64,000 nucleotides of DNA from assembly GCF_013618475.1 (NCBI RefSeq), contig NZ_JABJVN010000003.1, positions 124,001-188,000 of the forward strand, given 5' to 3'. Under the pieces are notes generated by a model that was given only the letters and a program-made list of their open reading frames with translations, ran no database searches and was not told the DNA's origin. Source of the stretch: Saccharibacillus deserti. GTDB lineage: Bacteria; Bacillota; Bacilli; Paenibacillales; Paenibacillaceae. Position 1 is the stretch's first letter, and every line of letters starts with the position of its first letter. A program made the position numbers and the translations under genes. Shown here in pieces: positions 41,319 through 50,325 of this stretch.

Positions 41319-43390
41319 AGCATCAATTTTCCTTTCTTCAATTCTTCCTGAAGCGCCCGCAGCCGTCCGTACCGGGCGTTGAACGACTCCATAAAAGCAT
41401 TCCAGCGGTCTTCGCGCTTCATTTTCCGATACAGTTTCTCCAGCCGTTTGAGCAGGCGGACCGCGCCTTTGTAGCCGTCCCGGCTGCGCTGTTCGACCAG
41501 CCGCTCGGCGGCCTGATGGTAGAACGGCAGCAGCAGTTCCGGCGCGTTCTTCTCGATCGGAGCGAGGTCCGAGACCTTGAAGCCCGACGGCTCCGCTCCG
41601 GTCGAGAGCTGATAGTCCATCCAGCCTTCCCAATTGCCCCGTTCCAGCAGCTTGGCTTCATAGAGGGAGGAAGCGTGCGGCAGCATCCCCCGCAGCGAGG
41701 CCCACATGCGGCCTTCGGCATCCGGCAGATGTTCGGCCGCCCGGTCCCAGAGTCTTCCGTAGTCCGTGAGGTTGGCGCGGGCGCGTTCCAGCAGCGGTCC
41801 GAACGTCTCCAGCCAGTCCGCCAGCCGCTCCCATTCGCCTGCGCGCGCGGGAGGGGAGAGGAAGTCCGGCAGTTTTTTGGGCGAAAAATACGGCTTGTCC
41901 GCCGCTTCTTCCAGCAGCTTTCTCGCGCGGTCATCCTGGCCGAGACAGAAGCGGCTCCAGGCATTGGCTCCGAGCCAGGACTGCCGGTTGAGCGCGCGTC
42001 CGAGTTCCCGTTCCTCGTCCATCAGATACTGCAGTTCGGATTCGTAAAAGTCGCGGCGTTCTTCCGCCAACCGGCGGAGCTGCTCCGGATCGGTCTCCGG
42101 CTGAGTTGCCGGCGCGCGAGTATCCGCCGAACTTTCGGAACTGTCCGAATCGGCTGCCGTGTCCGAATGCCCGGCGTGATCCAGCGCAAACAAATCGGGC
42201 ATTTCCACTGCCGGTTCGGAAGGTCTGCCGCCTGCGGTTTCGTCCCTGCCCGATTGAACGTGGAGTTCCGCTTCCGGCGCGGCCCAGCGTGTCAGCAGCC
42301 GATAGTAGCAGGTCGAGAACAGATCCTGTTCGCGGCCTTCGGTCAGCATCTGCTTGCGTACGAAATGCAGCGTCTCGCCGAGACGTTCGCGCACCTGGGG
42401 GTCGTCCCGGTCCGGAAGAGGAGCGGACAGAATCCGTTCCATGCCGGATGCGGTCTCGGACACGGCCAGATGCGCGAAATAGCCGGGCGTGGACAGGCCG
42501 GAACCGGTCGGCGCGCTCAGGGTCCGCAGCACGAACAGATGCGCGTTCAAGCGGTACAGCGCTTCGATGCCGGGTTGGAACGGCGGCATTTCCGCGAAGA
42601 CGAGCTGGAGCGTCAGTTCCGCAAACTTCGGGTTGCGGGTACGTCCGGACAGCGAAGAAGCGGCTTCTTCGAAGCGCCGGTTCCAGGTCGAAATGCCGGA
42701 TGCGGCAAGCAGGGCGGCTTCTTCAATACCCGGCTTTTTGGCGGACAGGCTGCCGGCCGGGTTCTCCGCCGCATCTCCCGGCACAAAGTCCGGCCGCCCC
42801 GGTGCGCTTGAAGCGGCTCGATCCGCGGCCGGGTCGCCGTCGATGCCGCCCGGGCTTCGCCTTGGCGGCATCGACGGCGCGGCGTTTGGCGTCCGTCCGC
42901 CGTCTGCGGATTCGGCGGCCGATGAATCGATCGACGCACGGCCCGCCGCGCCGCCACTGCTGCCTTTTCCTTCGGTATCCGCCACACGGGCGTCGCCGCC
43001 TTCCGCCAAGCCCGTGCCCGAAGCCGCCTCTTCCGCTTCCCGTTTGGCTTTGGACGCCGAAGCGCTGGCATTCGCCAGCGCCGATACGGGCCGGCCGCGC
43101 AGGCGGGCCAGCTTCATCAGGGCGGCGGCCATATGCCGGCACGGTTTGCGGTCTTTGCAGTCGCAGCTTCCGCCTCCGGGGGAATCGAGCGCCAGGTCGA
43201 CCCGGCATAGGGCCGCCCCTTCTTTGACTTCGGCTTCAAGACGCCGGTCTTCGGAGAGGGCAAGCTGCTCGATACTGCCCATGCGCTCGTATTGAAAGCC
43301 TCTTTTTAACGTCAGGTCGTCGAAAGCTTCCGCAACGCCCTGAACGAGATTATTCCATTGTTCGTCGGTGAACGTCGTGTTCGCATCCAT
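41315..43390 (-). CDS. SWIM zinc-finger protein paired with the SNF2 ATPase
   Basis: 691 aa. The SWIM finger is C76-x-C78-x5-C84-x-H86 (GSCDCKDRKPCRHMAAAL). SWIM domains bind DNA or proteins and are commonly encoded beside SNF2 ATPases, as here with a 4-base overlap. Residues about 104-220 form a long disordered Ala/Ser/Gly/Glu-rich linker. The remainder is helical (for example DEERELGRALNRQSWLGANAW) and without a known domain. Likely the targeting subunit of the SNF2 motor. Confidence 0.85.
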   Translation of the reverse strand: MDANTTFTDEQWNNLVQGVAEAFDDLTLKRGFQYERMGSIEQLALSEDRRLEAEVKEGAALCRVDLALDSPGGGSCDCKDRKPCRHMAAALMKLARLRGRPVSALANASASASKAKREAEEAASGTGLAEGGDARVADTEGKGSSGGAAGRASIDSSAAESADGGRTPNAAPSMPPRRSPGGIDGDPAADRAASSAPGRPDFVPGDAAENPAGSLSAKKPGIEEAALLAASGISTWNRRFEEAASSLSGRTRNPKFAELTLQLVFAEMPPFQPGIEALYRLNAHLFVLRTLSAPTGSGLSTPGYFAHLAVSETASGMERILSAPLPDRDDPQVRERLGETLHFVRKQMLTEGREQDLFSTCYYRLLTRWAAPEAELHVQSGRDETAGGRPSEPAVEMPDLFALDHAGHSDTAADSDSSESSADTRAPATQPETDPEQLRRLAEERRDFYESELQYLMDEERELGRALNRQSWLGANAWSRFCLGQDDRARKLLEEAADKPYFSPKKLPDFLSPPARAGEWERLADWLETFGPLLERARANLTDYGRLWDRAAEHLPDAEGRMWASLRGMLPHASSLYEAKLLERGNWEGWMDYQLSTGAEPSGFKVSDLAPIEKNAPELLLPFYHQAAERLVEQRSRDGYKGAVRLLKRLEKLYRKMKREDRWNAFMESFNARYGRLRALQEELKKGKLML

Positions 43391-43528
43391 GCCGTAATCG
43401 TCTCCCGTAAATGTACTGTTTTTATCGTCCGCCTATTATAACACGGGGGAGCGAACGTCTGTACCCCGGAGAATATAACGTTTGGCGTAGATGTAACCGA
43501 ATCGTCGAAATAAATCCGCTGCAAGCGT

Positions 43529-43567
43529 ATGCAATATATTGCATGTGCGAAAGAGGAAGCCTATAAT
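43529..43567 (+). promoter_or_regulatory. Promoter of the GntR gene overlapped by a 16-bp palindrome
   Basis: -35 TTGCAT (43539-43544), 17-bp spacer, -10 TATAAT (43562-43567). The perfect palindrome ATGCAATATATTGCAT (43529-43544) covers the -35, so a dimeric repressor bound here would block transcription; autoregulation by GntR is the simplest reading. Confidence 0.65.
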
Positions 43568-43610
43568 ATAAAAATCTTGTTAAGACATGTGAGTCATAAA
43601 GGAGGGCGTC

Positions 43611-44282
43611 ATGCCGATTCCAGCAGGATTTTCCGTTCCGCACCGTCTTACCGCCAAGCAGCGCGCTTTCCGGCAGCTTCAGGAATGGATCATCGACGGA
43701 ACGCTCAAGCCGGGCGAGAAGCTCCATGACGGAGAACTGGCGAGTGCGCTTGGCGTCAGCCGGACCCCGGTGCGCGAAGCGCTGCAGCTGTTGAATGTCG
43801 AAGGCCTTGTCGAGATGAACCCCGGCGTATCCACGCAGGTCACCCAAGTGAACGGCGAAGATATCGCCAAGATTCTGCCGCCGCTGGCCGCGCTTCAATC
43901 GCTGGCCGCCGAGCTTGCGCTGCCGCTTGTTTCGCCTGGGGAGATCGAGTCGCTGAGACGGATCAATGCCGAATTCGGCGAGGCGCTCGAACGCGGCGAT
44001 TATCATTATGCGCTCAAGCTGGATGAAGAGTTTCACGGTTTCGTCGTCGAGCGGGTCGACAATCCCTATATCGCTAACACGATCTCGACGTTCCAGGCGC
44101 ATATCCGCAGGCTGTTCTTCCATAATTCGATCATCTTGAGCCCCGAATCGGTCGACGAGCACGAAGAGATCTTGCAGGCTTTCGAGCGGGGCGACAAGGA
44201 AGCGGTCGGCCGTTTGGTCCGGAGCAACTGGCTGCGTGCGGTCGATGCCTACTATGAAGCACTGCAAAGCGGCGGCTCCTAA
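43611..44282 (+). CDS. GntR-family regulator (FadR/FCD subfamily)
   Basis: 223 aa, ATG after AAAGGAGGGCGTC. The winged helix LKPGEKLHDGELASALGVSR then TPVREALQLLNVEGLVE is the GntR signature. The C-terminal all-helical FCD domain has DEEFHGFVVE (Asp and His of the metal site) and DEHEEILQAFERGD (second His). FCD regulators bind small carboxylates. The next gene is BrnQ, 155 bases on, so control of amino- or keto-acid uptake is possible. Confidence 0.9.
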   Translation: MPIPAGFSVPHRLTAKQRAFRQLQEWIIDGTLKPGEKLHDGELASALGVSRTPVREALQLLNVEGLVEMNPGVSTQVTQVNGEDIAKILPPLAALQSLAAELALPLVSPGEIESLRRINAEFGEALERGDYHYALKLDEEFHGFVVERVDNPYIANTISTFQAHIRRLFFHNSIILSPESVDEHEEILQAFERGDKEAVGRLVRSNWLRAVDAYYEALQSGGS

Positions 44283-44437
44283 ATGGGAGGCTGCGTCTGC
44301 GATCGGCCGTATTCCCGATTCCGAGCACGACTATACGAACATCCCCGCATACGTATCGGACTCGACGGTTTCGGCCGCAGACAGGGTTGATCGACAAGAT
44401 TTCATATGCGGCGGTACACGGTTGGAGGATTTTTAAG

Positions 44438-45850
44438 ATGTCAAACAAAGCCCCTTTGTCCTTTATTGTCATTCTCGGTTCCATGCTGTTCGCCCTGTTC
44501 TTCGGAGCGGGCAATCTGATCTTCCCGCCGATGCTCGGCCAGATGGCCGGCGAGAACGTTTGGTCCGCCAATGCGGGCTTTCTCGTTACGGGCGTGGGTC
44601 TGCCGCTGATCGCCGTCGCCGCGTTCGTATTCTCGGGCGAGCGCGATCTGCGCGCGCTGTCGAGCCGCGTCAATCCGACGTTCGGACTGCTGTTCGCGAT
44701 CGTGCTGTACCTGGCGATCGGACCGTTCTTCGCCATGCCGAGAACCGGCAGCGTCTCGTTCGAGATCGGCGTGAAGCCGCTGCTTCCGGCCGCCGATTCG
44801 CATCATCTGGCGCTGGCGATCTTCACGACGGTATTCTTCGGCGTCGCCTGCCTGCTGTCGCTGAATCCGACCCGGATTATCGACATCGTCGGCCGGGTGC
44901 TGACGCCTATGAAGCTGGCTTTTATCGGAGTGCTGGTCGCGGCGGCGCTGATCTATCCGATCGCCAAGTTCGAAGCGCCGGACCCGAGCTACGCCTCGCA
45001 TTCCTTTTTCAAAGGGTTCCAGGAAGGTTATCTGACCCTGGATGCGCTTGCGGCGACCATCTTCGGCATCATTATCGTCAACGCGCTCAAAGACCGCGGC
45101 GTCACCGGACGCAGATCGCTCATGGGCGCCTGCGCCAAAGCGATCCTGATCGCGGGCGCGCTGCTGGCCTTTATTTATACGTCGCTGGCTTATATGGGCG
45201 CGTCGAGCGTCGGCAAGCTTGGGGTGCTCGGCAACGGCGCCGACGTTCTGGCCGCCGTCTCGTCGCATTATTTCGGCGCGTACGGCTCCGTGCTGCTGGG
45301 ACTCATGATTACGGTAGCCTGCATGACGACAAGCGTCGGTCTGATTACGTCCTGCGCCTCGTTTTTCCATGGGTTGTTTCCGAAGTTTTCCTACAAAAAG
45401 ATTGCCGTCTCGTTGGCCGTGTTCAGTGCGCTTGTGGCGAACGTCGGTCTGAACGGCCTGATCAAGTTCTCCGTTCCCGTACTGATGATGCTGTATCCGC
45501 TCGTAATCGCGCTGGTGCTGCTGACCTTTGTGCATCCGCTGTTCAAAGGGCGGAACGAAGTGTACCAGGGTACGATGCTGCTGACCTTTCTCGTGAGCCT
45601 GTTCGACGGATTCAAAGCGGCAGGATTCGAGATCGCTGCGGTCGAGCGGCTGTTCGGCGAGATTCTTCCGTTTCATTCGCTGGGTCTCGGCTGGCTGCTG
45701 CCCGCCGTTGTCGGCGGAATCGGCGGCGCTCTGGTCGCCAGATTTACAGGCAAACCGCAGGGACTGACGGCGCGGGAGACGAAGAGCGATGCTTCCGTTA
45801 AGCCCGCAGCTGCTGCTCAAGAAGGCAAAGGCGCGTCGCAGGGCCGCTGA
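44438..45850 (+). CDS. brnQ: Branched-chain amino acid transport system II carrier protein
   Basis: 470 aa from the ATG at 44438 with TTGGAGGATTTTTAAG upstream. Twelve membrane segments. The N-terminus LGSMLFALFFGAGNLIFPPM is the BrnQ signature (Na+ site), with VGLPLIAVAAFVF, RTGSVSFEIG and LGNGADVLAA following. It imports Leu, Ile and Val with Na+. The hydrophilic Ala/Lys-rich tail (last 30 residues) is not part of the fold. No T-box leader is seen. Confidence 0.95.
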   Translation: MSNKAPLSFIVILGSMLFALFFGAGNLIFPPMLGQMAGENVWSANAGFLVTGVGLPLIAVAAFVFSGERDLRALSSRVNPTFGLLFAIVLYLAIGPFFAMPRTGSVSFEIGVKPLLPAADSHHLALAIFTTVFFGVACLLSLNPTRIIDIVGRVLTPMKLAFIGVLVAAALIYPIAKFEAPDPSYASHSFFKGFQEGYLTLDALAATIFGIIIVNALKDRGVTGRRSLMGACAKAILIAGALLAFIYTSLAYMGASSVGKLGVLGNGADVLAAVSSHYFGAYGSVLLGLMITVACMTTSVGLITSCASFFHGLFPKFSYKKIAVSLAVFSALVANVGLNGLIKFSVPVLMMLYPLVIALVLLTFVHPLFKGRNEVYQGTMLLTFLVSLFDGFKAAGFEIAAVERLFGEILPFHSLGLGWLLPAVVGGIGGALVARFTGKPQGLTARETKSDASVKPAAAAQEGKGASQGR

Positions 45851-45893
45851 CCCAACGCTCACGGAGCCTCAGCAGATAAAAATAGCACGCCAA

Positions 45894-45930
45894 GAACCGG
45901 GACCGACCCAAGTCGGATTCCCGGTTTTTT
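45894..45930 (+). terminator. Terminator of brnQ
   Basis: AACCGGGA/TTCCCGGTT outer stem with CCGAC/GTCGG inside, then T6. Confidence 0.88.
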
Positions 45931-45976
45931 GTCGTTTGCGGCGGCTGCCGGATTCGGTCCGAGGCGGCTTCTTCGT

Positions 45977-46522
45977 TCAGTCGACCTGCCGGGCGGACAG
46001 CCATTCCTGTTTCAACAGTGCGTATTGGAACGTGTTCTCGTATTTGGGCGTTCCGTCCGGGTGCGAAGTGAACGAGACGAATTCGAGGAACAGTCCTTCT
46101 TGGCGCATGCCCAGACGTTCGCACAGCTGCTGCGACCTGCGGTTGTCGTCTTCGACGTAAGCGTACAGTCTCCGGGCGTTCATCTGCGTGAACAGATAGT
46201 GCAGCAGGGCACGACAGCTTTCGCCGGCGTATCCCTGGCCTTCGCAGCGCGGATTGAAGTTCCAGCCGACGGAATACGTATCCGGTTCTTCCTTGATGGC
46301 GAACAATTCGCCGATCAAGCGGTCGTCTTTTTGGAGACAGACGGCGATATGGGAATCGTCGCGGCTGTTCTCGGTGACTTTTAATACGGCGGCTTCCAGA
46401 TCGGGAACTTTCTCGTCCAAAAAACAGTTCACCTGCGGATTCGCCGCGTACTCCAGCAGATGCGGGGCGTCTTTTTTGGCGAAATTCCGTAAAAGCAATC
46501 GTTCGGTTCGGATCGGCTGCAT
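45977..46522 (-). CDS. RimJ/RimL-type GNAT acetyltransferase
   Basis: 181 aa from the ATG at 46522 (GAAGGAGACCCTT upstream). MQPIRTERLLLRNFAKKDAP is the RimJ/L opening; VGWNFNPRCEGQGYAGESCRALLHYLF is the acetyl-CoA loop, and RLYAYVEDDNRRSQQLCERL then GMRQEGLF the closing motif. These enzymes acetylate ribosomal N-termini, amino acids or toxins; target unknown. It is divergent from the TetR gene. Confidence 0.9.
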   Translation of the reverse strand: MQPIRTERLLLRNFAKKDAPHLLEYAANPQVNCFLDEKVPDLEAAVLKVTENSRDDSHIAVCLQKDDRLIGELFAIKEEPDTYSVGWNFNPRCEGQGYAGESCRALLHYLFTQMNARRLYAYVEDDNRRSQQLCERLGMRQEGLFLEFVSFTSHPDGTPKYENTFQYALLKQEWLSARQVD

Positions 46523-46699
46523 AAGGGTCTCCTTCTTCAAACAAGCTGTTTCTTGAAACCGAGTATAACGAATCGACGTCAAAAAGCGAAATTCGGTTCC
46601 GATCGGGAAACTTTGCGCATTGGGCAATGAAATGTTATGCTTACTTTCAGCTGTTTCTGTAAAAGATTGAAAAGGTGCAGTGTAGAAAGGAGAGGGCGG

Positions 46700-47311
46700 A
46701 TGACCAAACAAAGTCTGCGCGATATGAAAAAGGAAGAAACCTGGCATGTGCTGGCCCGCACTTGTTACGAGCTGGCTGTCGCAAAAGGTCTGGACGGCTT
46801 CACGATCGAAGACGCGGTGCAGCGCGCGCGGTATTCCCGGCGCACGTTCGCCAATCATTTTTCGTGCAAGGAAGAAGCGGTGGCGATGGCGGTTCTCTCG
46901 CTGAGCAGCGGCCGAAGCGATGTGCTGCAGGAAGTGGAAGTCCCGGACGGGATGGCTCCGCTCGAAGCGCTTGAACAGTGGTCGAGGATGCAGTTCACGG
47001 CGGAGCTGCTGCGCAATCTGCGGCAGCTGCTGCGGATGGCCCGCGATTACCCTACGCTTGAGCCGTACGTATTAATCGTTCTGCAGCGGCTGCAAAAAGC
47101 GGCCCAGGAAGAACTGGACCGCAATTACGCCGGGCATTATCCGCCGGGCTACACGCATATTCTGGCGGGAGCGGTCTTCGGGGCCGTGCTGTCGATTCTG
47201 GAAGGGGAGAACGTACGGATTCCGGGAGAAGAACAGGCCGGCGGGCCGGGGGAAGCGACGTTCGAAGAGTTTTTGCAGACCACGTTCAATTATTTGAAAA
47301 ACGGATTCTGA
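46700..47311 (+). CDS. TetR-family regulator of the MMPL exporter
   Basis: 203 aa from the ATG at 46700 (GAAAGGAGAGGGCGG upstream). The N-terminal helix-turn-helix is GFTIEDAVQRARYSRRTFANHFSCKEE, a normal TetR DNA-binding block. The C-terminus is all-helical with TFEEFLQTTFNYL at the end. It sits 43 bases before the exporter gene and is likely cotranscribed, so it is the probable local repressor. Confidence 0.88.
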   Translation: MTKQSLRDMKKEETWHVLARTCYELAVAKGLDGFTIEDAVQRARYSRRTFANHFSCKEEAVAMAVLSLSSGRSDVLQEVEVPDGMAPLEALEQWSRMQFTAELLRNLRQLLRMARDYPTLEPYVLIVLQRLQKAAQEELDRNYAGHYPPGYTHILAGAVFGAVLSILEGENVRIPGEEQAGGPGEATFEEFLQTTFNYLKNGF

Positions 47312-47354
47312 CGATCGGAGAGGTCCGATGCGCGAATAGAAGGAGCGAGCTCTA

Positions 47355-49853
47355 GTGTCCAAGTTTTTGTATAAAATCGGCAGATCGGCATACAGCAAGC
47401 CCTGGTTGTTTATCGGGGGATGGGTCGCCGTTCTGGCGATCGTCATCGCGATGCTGGGCATCAACGGAGTAAGCGTAAGTTCGGAGATGAAGATCGAAGG
47501 CACGGAGTCGCAAAAAGTGCTTGACCAGTTGGCCGAAGTGCAGCCGGAAGCTTCCAGCGGGCAGGGCAGCGTCGTGTTCGTCGCGCCCGAAGGCGAAAGC
47601 CTGAATACGCCGGAGCGTCTGGCGGCGATCAAGGAAGCGGCCGACGAAGTCTACGGCCTCGACCAGATCCTGAACGCGCCCGAATTGGCCGCGCAGGCCA
47701 TGGCCCAGGCGCAGGCCGCTCAAGCGGCTGCGGGTGAAAGCGCGGATGCAGGAGCCGCCGGCGCGGGCGATGCCGCCGCGCAGCCGAGTGCCGCGGGCGA
47801 CGCAGCTTCCGCGGCGGGCCAGACCCCCGGCGCAGCTGCCGGGGATAACGCCGACGCCCAGCAGGGCGCGGGTGCCGCCCAAGCCGGCGAAGCCGGAGCG
47901 GCCGAAGGAGCCGCCGGCGGCGATACCGATGCACAGCAGGGAGCCGGCGCCGAACAGCCGCCGTACACGCCGCTCGTCGTGGACGGCATGCCGGTCATCG
48001 GCGTGACGATCGCAAACGACGGCAGCGCGGCGCTGTTCCAGTTCCAGTTCACGGTTCAGCAGTCCGCCGTGTCCGATGAAGTCAAAGAATCGGTCATAAA
48101 GACGGTTGAAGATGTAGCGAGCGAGACGGGCGTTACAGCGCTGCCGAGCGAATCGCTGCTGCCGCTCGACATCCCGGTCGGCACCAACGAAATTTACGGC
48201 CTGGTCGTGGCCGCGATCGTGCTGATCATGACGCTTGGTTCTGTCGTGGCCGCGGGCCTGCCGCTTGTCGTCGCTCTGTTCGGCGTCGGCATCGGGGTCG
48301 GAGGCGCGTACGCATTCTCCAGTTTCTTCAATATGGGTTCCATCACGCCTATTCTTGCGCTGATGGTGGGTCTTGCGGTCGGCATCGATTATGCGCTGTT
48401 CATTATCAACCGCCAGCGCCGCTTGATTCTCGATCAGGGATTGAGTGCGCAAGAAGCGGCCGGCCGTTCGATCGGTACGGCGGGCAGCGCCGTGTTTTTC
48501 GCGGGACTTACGGTCATTATCGCGCTGTGCGGTCTGCTGGTGATCGGTATCGGCTTCCTGAGCGCGATGGCGCTGGTCGCTTCGGTGACCGTGCTCATCA
48601 ACGTTCTGATCGCACTTACGCTGCTGCCGGCGCTGCTCGGTCTGATCGGCGAGCGCATTTGCTCCCGCAAAACGCGCGAAAAGAATACCGCTATGCGGGC
48701 TGTCCGCGCACAGAAGCAGACCCAAGCCCGCTGGATTCACGGCGTGATCAAATTCCGCTGGCCGGTCATTCTGCTGAGCGTGATCGTTCTCGGCATCGCG
48801 GCCATTCCGGCTGCCAAAATGGATCTGGCCATACCGTCCGCGGCTTCGGCCGATCTCGATACGGCCAAGCGCCAGAGCTACGACGCGATCTCCGAGAGCT
48901 TCGGCGAAGGTTTCAACGGCACGCTGCTGATCGTCGCGGAATCGGCGAACGGCGCAGATGTCACGCCGCAGACGCTCGGCGCGCTGACCCAGGGGATTCA
49001 GCAGGTCGACAACGTCTCGGTCGTCTCGCCGCTCGGGATCAGCGAGAACGGCAAACTGGCGCTCTTCAGCGTCATTCCGAAGACCGGACCGAACGACGCC
49101 GAGACGCGCGACCTCGTGACGACGCTGCGCGACGACCACTCGGCGCTTGCGACCGATAACGGCATCACGCTCGGCGTGACCGGCGTTACGGCGGTCAACA
49201 TCGACATGTCGGCGAAGCTGGCCGAAGTGTTCCCGATCTACGTAGGCATTATCGTCGTGCTGTCGCTGATCATTCTGCTGCTGGTGTTCCGCTCGATCGT
49301 CGTACCGATCAAAGCGACCGTCGGCTTCCTGCTCAGCATCCTGGCAACGTTCGGCATCACGACTGCCGTGTTCCAATGGGGCTGGGCGCATGACCTGTTC
49401 GCGTTTGATACGGCGGGCCCGATTCTGAGCTTCCTGCCGATCCTGGTGACCGGTATTCTGTACGGCTTGGCGATGGACTATCAGGTCTTCCTCGTCTCGT
49501 CCATGCGTGAATCCTACGTGCACGGGCGCCGGGGCAGCGACAGCGTCATCCACGGCTACGGTCAGTCCAGCCGTGTGGTGTTGGCGGCCGCGGTCATCAT
49601 GGTCGCCGTGTTTGCCGGCTTTATCTTCACGCACGATATCATGATCAAGCAGATTGGCTTCGCTCTTGCGGTCGGTATCCTGATCGATGCGTTCGTGGTC
49701 CGGATGACGCTCGTTCCGGCCGTCATGTCGCTGTTCGGCGACAAAGCATGGGCGCTGCCGAAATGGCTCGACCGCATCCTTCCGAACCTCGACGTCGAAG
49801 GCGACAAGCTGCTCGAAGAGCTGAAGGCGCAGGAAGCCGCGAGAGGGCGTTAA
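47355..49853 (+). CDS. MMPL/RND-family transporter (YdfJ-like)
   Basis: 832 aa, GTG start with AAGGAGCGAGCTCTA upstream. Two homologous halves each give one leading membrane helix, an outer domain and five further helices. GLAVGIDYALFIINRQRR and GLAMDYQVFLVSSMRE are the MMPL proton-relay helices, and both keep the Asp-Tyr pair. Residues 112-200 of the first outer domain are an Ala/Gly/Gln/Asp insert with internal near-repeats (DAQQGAGA occurs twice). It probably exports lipids or drugs and is regulated by the preceding TetR protein. Confidence 0.9.
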   Translation: MSKFLYKIGRSAYSKPWLFIGGWVAVLAIVIAMLGINGVSVSSEMKIEGTESQKVLDQLAEVQPEASSGQGSVVFVAPEGESLNTPERLAAIKEAADEVYGLDQILNAPELAAQAMAQAQAAQAAAGESADAGAAGAGDAAAQPSAAGDAASAAGQTPGAAAGDNADAQQGAGAAQAGEAGAAEGAAGGDTDAQQGAGAEQPPYTPLVVDGMPVIGVTIANDGSAALFQFQFTVQQSAVSDEVKESVIKTVEDVASETGVTALPSESLLPLDIPVGTNEIYGLVVAAIVLIMTLGSVVAAGLPLVVALFGVGIGVGGAYAFSSFFNMGSITPILALMVGLAVGIDYALFIINRQRRLILDQGLSAQEAAGRSIGTAGSAVFFAGLTVIIALCGLLVIGIGFLSAMALVASVTVLINVLIALTLLPALLGLIGERICSRKTREKNTAMRAVRAQKQTQARWIHGVIKFRWPVILLSVIVLGIAAIPAAKMDLAIPSAASADLDTAKRQSYDAISESFGEGFNGTLLIVAESANGADVTPQTLGALTQGIQQVDNVSVVSPLGISENGKLALFSVIPKTGPNDAETRDLVTTLRDDHSALATDNGITLGVTGVTAVNIDMSAKLAEVFPIYVGIIVVLSLIILLLVFRSIVVPIKATVGFLLSILATFGITTAVFQWGWAHDLFAFDTAGPILSFLPILVTGILYGLAMDYQVFLVSSMRESYVHGRRGSDSVIHGYGQSSRVVLAAAVIMVAVFAGFIFTHDIMIKQIGFALAVGILIDAFVVRMTLVPAVMSLFGDKAWALPKWLDRILPNLDVEGDKLLEELKAQEAARGR

Positions 49854-49891
49854 AAGAACTTGGCCGAACCGCCATAGCGGAAAAAGAACAC

Positions 49892-49931
49892 AAAAAAAGG
49901 CCCCGGCACACAAAAGCCGGGGCCTTTTTTT
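49892..49931. terminator. Bidirectional terminator after the MMPL gene
   Basis: 16-bp arms (49892-49907 and 49916-49931) including A7 and T7 ends. Confidence 0.93.
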
Positions 49932-49955
49932 GCATGCAACGAAGTCTGTTTCCAA

Positions 49956-50315
49956 CTATTCTTCCGTTCTTAACTGTTCGATCATGGGCGATTCGGGGAT
50001 TTGCTCATCCTCCGGATCCTCGACCTTGAATCCCAGCACCTTCGAAGCTTCTGTCTTAAAAAGCCCGATCCAGGACTGCCAGCTCTCCCCGTCCATCCGC
50101 GCCTCCATACACAATCCGCCCGGTTCGACCGAAGCCGTGATCCGGATCTCGTCTTCTTCTTGACCGAACCAATGCGGGATGCCCTGTACGTATCCGATCC
50201 ATCCCGGCATCCGCTCGTAAAGTTCGCCGACGGCCTTCCAGACGGCATCGGGCAGATCGTACCGAATATTCAAGCTGCAGTGGTGGGCGTTGATGCTGCG
50301 CATGATCGTTTTCAT
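49956..50315 (-). CDS. Conserved-looking hypothetical protein, 119 aa
   Basis: I do not recognise a family. It is acidic, soluble and Trp-rich (MPGWIGYVQGIPHWFGQ; SWQSWIGLFKTEASKVLGF) with an Asp/Glu-rich end, the texture of a small folded domain. The ATG at 50315 follows AAAAAAGGAGACATG. It starts 10 bases after the MDR oxidoreductase gene ends and is probably cotranscribed with it. Confidence 0.65.
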   Translation of the reverse strand: MKTIMRSINAHHCSLNIRYDLPDAVWKAVGELYERMPGWIGYVQGIPHWFGQEEDEIRITASVEPGGLCMEARMDGESWQSWIGLFKTEASKVLGFKVEDPEDEQIPESPMIEQLRTEE

Positions 50316-50325
50316 GTCTCCTTTT

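Noticed and set aside
38034-43390. SWIM-SNF2 pair as an anti-phage system (DISARM-like)
   Set aside because: No methyltransferase, DrmA/B/C-like or nuclease partner is adjacent; flanks are ordinary regulators and a GNAT.
44283-44437. Possible T-box leader before brnQ
   Set aside because: The 155-base gap is short and lacks the T-box core and a terminator/antiterminator pair.
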